Under the pieces are notes generated by a model. The model ran no database searches. It saw only the letters and a program-made list of their open reading frames with translations, and was not told where the DNA came from. A stretch of 64,000 nucleotides of DNA from Candidatus Avichristensenella intestinipullorum (lineage in GTDB: Bacteria > Bacillota > Clostridia > Christensenellales > Aristaeellaceae), in assembly GCA_018713305.1 (NCBI GenBank), contig DVFI01000099.1, forward strand, positions 1-64,000, written 5' to 3'. A program made the position numbers and the translations under genes. Numbering within the stretch: the first letter of the stretch is position 1; each line of letters begins with the position of its first letter. Of this stretch, positions 59,645 to 64,000 are shown piece after piece.

Positions 59645-61119
59645 TGCGCCGGGCGTTGGCGGCCGTGCGCCGCAGAATCCGCCTGCTCAGGGCGGTGCAG
59701 GGGCTGCTGTGGGGGCTGCTGGCGGGCGCCGCACTGTGCGCGGCGCTGTGCGTGGCTTCGTTCCTGACCCCCATAGAGGCCATATGGAAACTCCTTCTCC
59801 CCGCGCTGTGCGCCTGTGCCGTGCTGGGCGCGGCAGGCGCAGCGCTGTGGCCCGTTCCGCTGCGCCGGGCGGCGTTGCGGGCGGACGCCTGCGGCCTGAA
59901 GGAACGCGCCCGCACGGCGCTGGAGCTGACGGGACGCGAAGACGCCATGGCGCGCCTGCAGCGGGAGGACGCGCTGGCCGCCCTGGCCGCCCTGCCGCTG
60001 CGACAGGCCATGCCGCTTCGCGCGGACCGGCGCGCCTGGCTGCCGGCGCTGGGCCTGTGCGCGCTGTGCACGGTGCTGCTGCTCCTTCCCAATCCGCAGG
60101 ACGCCGTTTTGCGCGAGCGGGCGCAGGTACGGCGCGATTTGCAGGCGCAGGCCGACACCGTCGAGCGCGCGGCGCAGGCGCTGATGGAGCAGGACCTGAC
60201 GGAAGAAGAGGCGCGCGAGCTGCGCCGCCTGACCGGAGAGCTCTCCCGCGCGCTGCGCGAAGCGGACGATAAGCGCGAAGCGCTGGAGCGCGTGGACGAC
60301 GCGCAGAAGGGCCTGGAGCGGCTGGAGCAGACGCGCCGGGAACGCCTGTCCAGCCAGGCGCAGAGCGCGCTGTCCTCGCAGAGCGCCCTTTCGGGCCTTG
60401 CCTCCGCCATGCAAGGCGGCGACGAGGCCATGCAGGAGGCGCTGGACGCCTTTGCCGACGCGCTGGCGGACGCGCAGCAGGCGCAATCCCTCGCCGATGC
60501 GCTGGCGCAGGCCGCCGCCTTGCTGCCCGACGGCTCCGTGGCGCAGTCGCTGTCCGCCTGCGCCAACGCGGCGCAGAGCGGAGATGCCGCCGCTGCGCTG
60601 CAGGCGCTGCAAAGCGCCATGCAGGGAACGGACGCGCAGTCCGATTTTTCCGCGCTGGCCACGCTGGCGCGCAGCGGCGCGGCGGCCGCCGGCCAGGGAC
60701 AGGGGCAGGGACAGGGACAGGGCCAAGGCCAGGGCCAGGGCCAAGGCGCGGGCCAGGGCGCGGGCCAGGGCACCACCCAGAAGGACGAGGGCGTGGGCGC
60801 GTCCGGCGCGCAGAGCAGCGGCACGGACAGCAGCCCGCAGGGCAGCCTCGTCAATCGTGTGGGCGCGTATGAGCGCATCTACGATCCTACGCGTCTTGGC
60901 GGCGAAGGCGAGATTTCGCAGGTCGCCGGCCAGCGGCAGGAAGGCGAGAGCCAGCAGGCGCAGATAGGGCCGGGGCAGGGGGATTTGGCCGGATCGGTGC
61001 CCTATGATCAGGTAATCGGAGAATACAGCCAGGCCGCCGCGCAGGCCGTGCGCCGCGAGGCGCTGCCGGCGGCGCTGCAGGACTGGGTAACGCGCTATTT
61101 TGATGCGCTGCTTGATTGA
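59641..61119 (+). CDS. Gln-Gly-repeat membrane protein, DUF4175-like
   Basis: The 492-residue protein has two N-terminal membrane segments (about residues 18-70), a further helix near residue 140, a long charged coiled-coil-like region rich in Ala/Gln/Glu/Arg, then a low-complexity run of Gly-Gln pairs (about 353-378). A C-terminal segment ending QDWVTRYFDAL follows. Such genes occur before moxR in operons with DUF58 and VWA proteins. It may be the DUF4175-like scaffold of that system; this is inference. Confidence 0.7.
   Translation: MMRRALAAVRRRIRLLRAVQGLLWGLLAGAALCAALCVASFLTPIEAIWKLLLPALCACAVLGAAGAALWPVPLRRAALRADACGLKERARTALELTGREDAMARLQREDALAALAALPLRQAMPLRADRRAWLPALGLCALCTVLLLLPNPQDAVLRERAQVRRDLQAQADTVERAAQALMEQDLTEEEARELRRLTGELSRALREADDKREALERVDDAQKGLERLEQTRRERLSSQAQSALSSQSALSGLASAMQGGDEAMQEALDAFADALADAQQAQSLADALAQAAALLPDGSVAQSLSACANAAQSGDAAAALQALQSAMQGTDAQSDFSALATLARSGAAAAGQGQGQGQGQGQGQGQGQGAGQGAGQGTTQKDEGVGASGAQSSGTDSSPQGSLVNRVGAYERIYDPTRLGGEGEISQVAGQRQEGESQQAQIGPGQGDLAGSVPYDQVIGEYSQAAAQAVRREALPAALQDWVTRYFDALLD
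60691..60770 (+). repeat. Gly-Gln-coding hexamer repeat
   Basis: About thirteen hexamers of GGCCAG or GGACAG type encode an alternating Gly-Gln/Gly-Ala run within the DUF4175-like protein. It is imperfect and remains in frame. Confidence 0.85.
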
Positions 61120-61140
61120 ATACCGCAGGGGGATACAAAC

Positions 61141-62124
61141 ATGGAACACGACGAAAAAAAGATTCTCGGCTTTGCAGACCAGATGCAGAATATCAAAGCG
61201 CAGATTTCGCGGGAAATCATCGGGCAGGAGGACATCATCTCGCAGCTGCTCATGGCGATGGTGGCCGGCGGGAATGTGCTGCTGGAAGGCGTGCCGGGGC
61301 TGGGCAAGACGCGCCTGGTACGCACGATGAGCCATGTGCTCCGCCTTCCGTTCTCCCGCATCCAGTTTACGCCGGACCTCATGCCCGCGGACGTAACGGG
61401 CACCAACATCATCGTCCAGCAGGACGGCAGCAACGCTTTTTCCTTTCAGCCGGGCCCGGTGTTCGCCTCCATCGTGCTGGCGGACGAAATCAACCGCGCC
61501 ACGCCCAAGACGCAGTCCGCCCTGCTGGAGGCGATGCAGGAGCATACCGTCACCGTGGGCGGCGTCACGCGCCCGCTGCCCGAACCCTACTTCGTGCTTG
61601 CCACGCAGAATCCCCTGGAGCAGGAGGGTACCTATCCCCTGCCCGAGGCGCAGCTGGACCGTTTTCTCCTCAAGCTCCTGGTGCCGTTCCCGACGCTTTC
61701 GGAGCTGCACGGCATCGTGGATATCACCGTCTCCGGCAACGGCACGCAGGCCGAGCCCGTCGCCGACGGCGAGGACATTCTTGCCATGCGCGCGATGGCC
61801 TGCGAGGTGCCCGTAGCCCGCGCGGTGCAGGATTACGCCCTGCGCCTGGTGCTGGCGACGCATCCGGAGCTGCCCGACGCGCCGGAATCCACCCGGAGCT
61901 GCGCGCGCTTTGGCGCAAGTCCCCGCGCGGCCCAAGCCCTGATTTCCGTCTCGCGCGTGCGCGCGCTGATGGAGGGCCGCTTCAACGTCGCCTTTGACGA
62001 TATCCGCGCGGTAGCGCCCGCCGTGCTGCGCCATCGCGTGGCGATGAGCTTTGAAGGGCTGGCCGCCGGCATGACGCCGGACCGGCTCATTCAGACGCTT
62101 TTGTCCGAGCTGAAGGCAGGATGA
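61141..62124 (+). CDS. MoxR-family AAA+ ATPase
   Basis: The 327-residue AAA+ chaperone-like ATPase has Walker A GVPGLGKT (50-57), Walker B VLADEINRATPKTQSALLEAMQ, sensor ATQNPLEQEGTYPLPEAQLDRF and a C-terminal lid domain. MoxR proteins work with VWA and DUF58 partners in assembling or activating metal cofactors or envelope proteins. It follows the DUF4175-like gene with 21 bp between. The VWA protein two genes later is its expected substrate partner. Confidence 0.93.
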   Translation: MEHDEKKILGFADQMQNIKAQISREIIGQEDIISQLLMAMVAGGNVLLEGVPGLGKTRLVRTMSHVLRLPFSRIQFTPDLMPADVTGTNIIVQQDGSNAFSFQPGPVFASIVLADEINRATPKTQSALLEAMQEHTVTVGGVTRPLPEPYFVLATQNPLEQEGTYPLPEAQLDRFLLKLLVPFPTLSELHGIVDITVSGNGTQAEPVADGEDILAMRAMACEVPVARAVQDYALRLVLATHPELPDAPESTRSCARFGASPRAAQALISVSRVRALMEGRFNVAFDDIRAVAPAVLRHRVAMSFEGLAAGMTPDRLIQTLLSELKAG

Positions 62125-62136
62125 AGGGAGGTAAGC

Positions 62137-62502
62137 ATGAAAAGCATCAAACCGGGCCGCGGCCCCTCGATGATGGGCGGGATAGGCTCTTTGTTCGCCG
62201 CGATATTCGGCCTTCTCTGGACGATAAGCGCCCTGTCGATGGACGCGCCCCCGGTGTTCGCCGTGTTCGGCGTAGCGTTCATCCTCATGGCGCTCGTCTC
62301 CGGCGCCTACCATCTCCACAACGCCACCGGCAAAAACCGCTTTTCCGAGCTGGACATCACGGAGGAAGGCGAAGAGCCCGACCCGCTCTCGCAGCAGGAG
62401 CACCACCGCTTCTGTCCCGGCTGCGGACAGCCCTTGCAGGCGGACTATGACTTTTGCCCGTCCTGCGGGCGAAAGACGAAGCAGGAAGAGGAGGAAGCAT
62501 GA
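62137..62502 (+). CDS. Small membrane protein with C-terminal zinc ribbon
   Basis: The 121-residue protein has two N-terminal transmembrane helices (SLFAAIFGLLWTISAL and VFAVFGVAFILMALVSG) and a C-terminal zinc ribbon CPGCGQPLQADYDFCPSCG. The ribbon probably faces the cytosol. Not assigned to a family. It lies between moxR and the DUF58 gene, 12 bp after the former. Confidence 0.82.
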   Translation: MKSIKPGRGPSMMGGIGSLFAAIFGLLWTISALSMDAPPVFAVFGVAFILMALVSGAYHLHNATGKNRFSELDITEEGEEPDPLSQQEHHRFCPGCGQPLQADYDFCPSCGRKTKQEEEEA

Positions 62503-62789
62503 AGCGCGAAAACCGTTGGCACGAGCCCTCCTGGCCGCTGGCAGCCGTCTATGCATGCGGCACGTTGCTGTTGGCGCTGGCGCTGGCCCTGCTTCGCTCC
62601 TGGGAGGCCGTGTCCTCCTCCCTGCGCGCGATGGTGAGCGCGGCGCTGGGCCTGGTGCTGATTTTCTGCGCGCTCAAGGCAGTGCGCAACGGGACGGGCG
62701 CGCACGAAATCCGGCATGGAAAACGGCGCGCGCCGGAAGAGGCGGCGGAAACAACAACGGAAATGGAGCAAAACGATGCGCATCCTTGA
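62499..62789 (+). CDS. Small two-helix membrane protein
   Basis: The 96-residue protein has two transmembrane segments (AAVYACGTLLLALALALL and AMVSAALGLVLIFCALKAV) and a charged C-terminal tail. I know no family. Its ATG overlaps the previous stop and its own last bases overlap the DUF58 start, so it is coupled to both. Confidence 0.75.
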   Translation: MKRENRWHEPSWPLAAVYACGTLLLALALALLRSWEAVSSSLRAMVSAALGLVLIFCALKAVRNGTGAHEIRHGKRRAPEEAAETTTEMEQNDAHP

Positions 62790-63651
62790 AGAGGAATTTC
62801 TCAAGAAGCTGGACGCTTTCTCGCTGGCCATGCGCGCCTATGCGCGCGGCGGCGCAGGCGGTCTGCGGCGCTCGCGCGCGCTGGGCAGTTCCGTGGAATT
62901 TTCGGATTACCGCACCTATGCCCCGGGCGACGATCCCCGGCGGGTGGACTGGAATGCCTATGCGCGCTTTGACCGGCTGTTTTTGAAGCTGTTCCTGGAA
63001 GAACAGGAAACCACGCTGCGCATTCTGCTGGACGCCAGCGGTTCCATGGGCTTTGGCGGGGACAAATGGCGTCTCGCGCTGCGGACGGCGGCGGCGCTTG
63101 CCTATCTTGCGCTGACCCGATATGACCGCGTGGCCGTCGTCGCGCTGTCCGAGGGGCAGGCGCTGCACGGCCCGACCTTTACCGGCCGCGCCGCGTTTCC
63201 CGCCGTGGAACAGCACCTGCTCTCCCTCCGCCCGTCCGGACAGGCAAAGCTGGAGCATGCGCTGCTGCGCGTGCCGCTGAGCGCGGGCAGGGGCGTGTGC
63301 GCGCTGCTTTCCGACCTGCTGGACGATACGGACTGGTCGCGCGGCGCGGATTCCCTGCTCTATCGCCGCCAGGAGCTGTCGGTGCTGCACATTCTCTCGC
63401 CCGAAGAGCTTTCGCCCGGGCTTTCCGGCGCGGTGCGGCTGCTGGACACGGAGGGCGGCCCTTCCTGCGACGTGCAGTCCACGTCCGAAGTGCTGCGCCG
63501 CTACGAGGAGACGCTCTCGTCGTTTTTGCGGGAGCAGCAGTCTTTCTGTCACCGCCGCGCGCTGCCCTATCTGCTCTTGCGCGCGGACATGGATTTTGAA
63601 CGGGACGCGCTCTCCGCCCTGGCACAGGGCGGCGTAATCGCCTCCCGATAG
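62776..63651 (+). CDS. DUF58 domain protein
   Basis: The 291-residue protein has the DUF58 signature FSDYRTYAPGDDPRRVDWNAYAR near residue 40 and a VWA-like fold with LLDASGSMGFGG. It is shortened at the N terminus relative to DUF58 proteins with membrane helices, and the start ATG 62776 is overlapped by the previous gene. DUF58 proteins accompany MoxR in envelope-linked operons; no catalytic activity is known. TAG is followed directly by the next gene's ribosome site. Confidence 0.9.
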   Translation: MRILEEEFLKKLDAFSLAMRAYARGGAGGLRRSRALGSSVEFSDYRTYAPGDDPRRVDWNAYARFDRLFLKLFLEEQETTLRILLDASGSMGFGGDKWRLALRTAAALAYLALTRYDRVAVVALSEGQALHGPTFTGRAAFPAVEQHLLSLRPSGQAKLEHALLRVPLSAGRGVCALLSDLLDDTDWSRGADSLLYRRQELSVLHILSPEELSPGLSGAVRLLDTEGGPSCDVQSTSEVLRRYEETLSSFLREQQSFCHRRALPYLLLRADMDFERDALSALAQGGVIASR

Positions 63652-63661
63652 GAGCGTTTGC

Positions 63662-64000
63662 ATGCAATGGATGAACCCGGCGGGGGCCTGGGCCCTGGCG
63701 GCGCTGGCCGCCATCCTGCTGCTGTATATCCTCAAAGAGCGTCTGGAGCCTACGGAAGTCTCCAGCACCTATCTATGGCGTCGCGCCATGATTGCCGCGC
63801 AGGCGGAACGCCCGTTTCAGAAGCTGCGCAGAAATCTGCTGATGCTCTTGCAGCTGCTCACGGCGCTCGCGCTGGCGCTTGCGCTGATGCGCCCGATGAC
63901 GCTGGGCGGACAGGCGAGCGAGGTAGTCTTTGTCTTTGACCTGTCTGCCAGCATGCAGGCGGTCGAGGACGGCGTGTCCCGGCTGGACGTCGCCCGGGAG
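63662..64000 (+). CDS. BatA/VWA-type protein, cut by the window end
   Basis: The first 113 codons are visible and no stop is reached. Two transmembrane helices are at about 5-24 and 60-80; the BatA N-terminal pattern (ALAAILLLYILKERLEPTEVSS, FQKLRRNLLMLLQLLTA) is followed by the VWA domain start VVFVFDLSASMQ with the MIDAS residues DxSxS. ATG 63662 follows AGGAG by seven bases. The natural partner of MoxR in this operon. Confidence 0.88.
   Translation, partial: MQWMNPAGAWALAALAAILLLYILKERLEPTEVSSTYLWRRAMIAAQAERPFQKLRRNLLMLLQLLTALALALALMRPMTLGGQASEVVFVFDLSASMQAVEDGVSRLDVARE

Noticed and set aside
59521-62556. 1011-residue ORF on the minus strand
   Set aside because: It is the antisense shadow of the DUF4175-like, MoxR and small-membrane-protein genes, all with motifs and ribosome sites; the shadow is Arg/Gly/Ala/His-rich and without a family motif.
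1-64000. CRISPR arrays, tRNA or rRNA genes, insertion sequences, prophage
   Set aside because: I looked for regular spaced repeats, tRNA cloverleaf patterns (GGTTCGA arm), rRNA sequence and transposase or integrase motifs and saw none. A scan with tRNAscan-SE and Infernal would settle tRNA and small RNA genes.

Overview
This 64-kb window comes from a high-GC, Gram-positive-type chromosome of the Bacillota, class Clostridia. A gut lineage such as Christensenellales is my guess, at low confidence. The grounds are murA-divIB-ftsA-ftsZ in that order, a YhcN/YlaJ-type sporulation lipoprotein, DUF3793 and DUF4358 proteins, a DHHW/MBOAT/SGNH cassette, strong AGGAGG ribosome sites, GTG/TTG starts, and sigma-A promoters of the TTGACA-N17-TATAAT kind. 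I see no rRNA, tRNA, CRISPR array, transposase or phage gene. The window is ordinary chromosome in gene content but rich in secreted proteins of unknown role.

Layout, 0-36 kb. On the minus strand, murA, divIB, ftsA and ftsZ are followed by a metallo-beta-lactamase lipoprotein and a secreted peptidoglycan-binding protein. That last gene is followed by seven consecutive stem-loops ending in a terminator. Next come a small secreted protein, a GntR regulator and a DUF2974 hydrolase (minus), then a plus-strand DNA-repair pair (endonuclease IV and Ogt), MgtC and a MATE exporter. A four-gene minus-strand operon (MBOAT, DHHW, SGNH, DUF4358) probably O-acetylates a surface polymer. A second MATE gene, a Cys-rich secreted protein and pyroglutamyl peptidase follow. 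A DUF3793-flavodoxin unit and a third, frameshifted MATE gene share a GTTAG-N6-CTAAC operator. rplM-rpsI, a ParB/Noc-like protein, a 52-residue orphan protein, formate-THF ligase, two EamA transporters, the YhcN lipoprotein, a uridine-kinase-like protein and two tandem SH3-like secreted paralogues complete this part.

Layout, 36-64 kb, all plus strand. A promoter at 36.36 kb drives a carbohydrate operon: sugar isomerase-like TIM barrel, ribokinase-like kinase, DeoR regulator, binding protein, two permeases and two nucleoside-hydrolase-like proteins. There is no ATPase gene, so a shared MsmX-type ATPase is expected. The set suggests uptake of a riboside-like compound, hydrolysis and phosphorylation of the sugar. 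After a terminator come an SH3-like secreted protein, an RNA methyltransferase-like gene, a PepV-type dipeptidase, a Cys-less ArsC-like protein, a secreted TPR protein, a flavin reductase, two related secreted proteins, an esterase and NAD synthetase. The last 9 kb is one tightly overlapping operon: an 894-residue membrane-anchored protein, an ABC ATPase and permease, a Gln-Gly-repeat membrane protein, MoxR, two small membrane proteins, DUF58 and a VWA protein cut by the window end.

The items most worth a second look are the seven-hairpin 3' region at 34-309, the recurring composite 3'-end element (three copies), the operator regulon around 21.8-24.1 kb, the riboside ABC operon and the MoxR/ABC/VWA operon. 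Functions are assigned from visible motifs and remembered family features. No database search was run.
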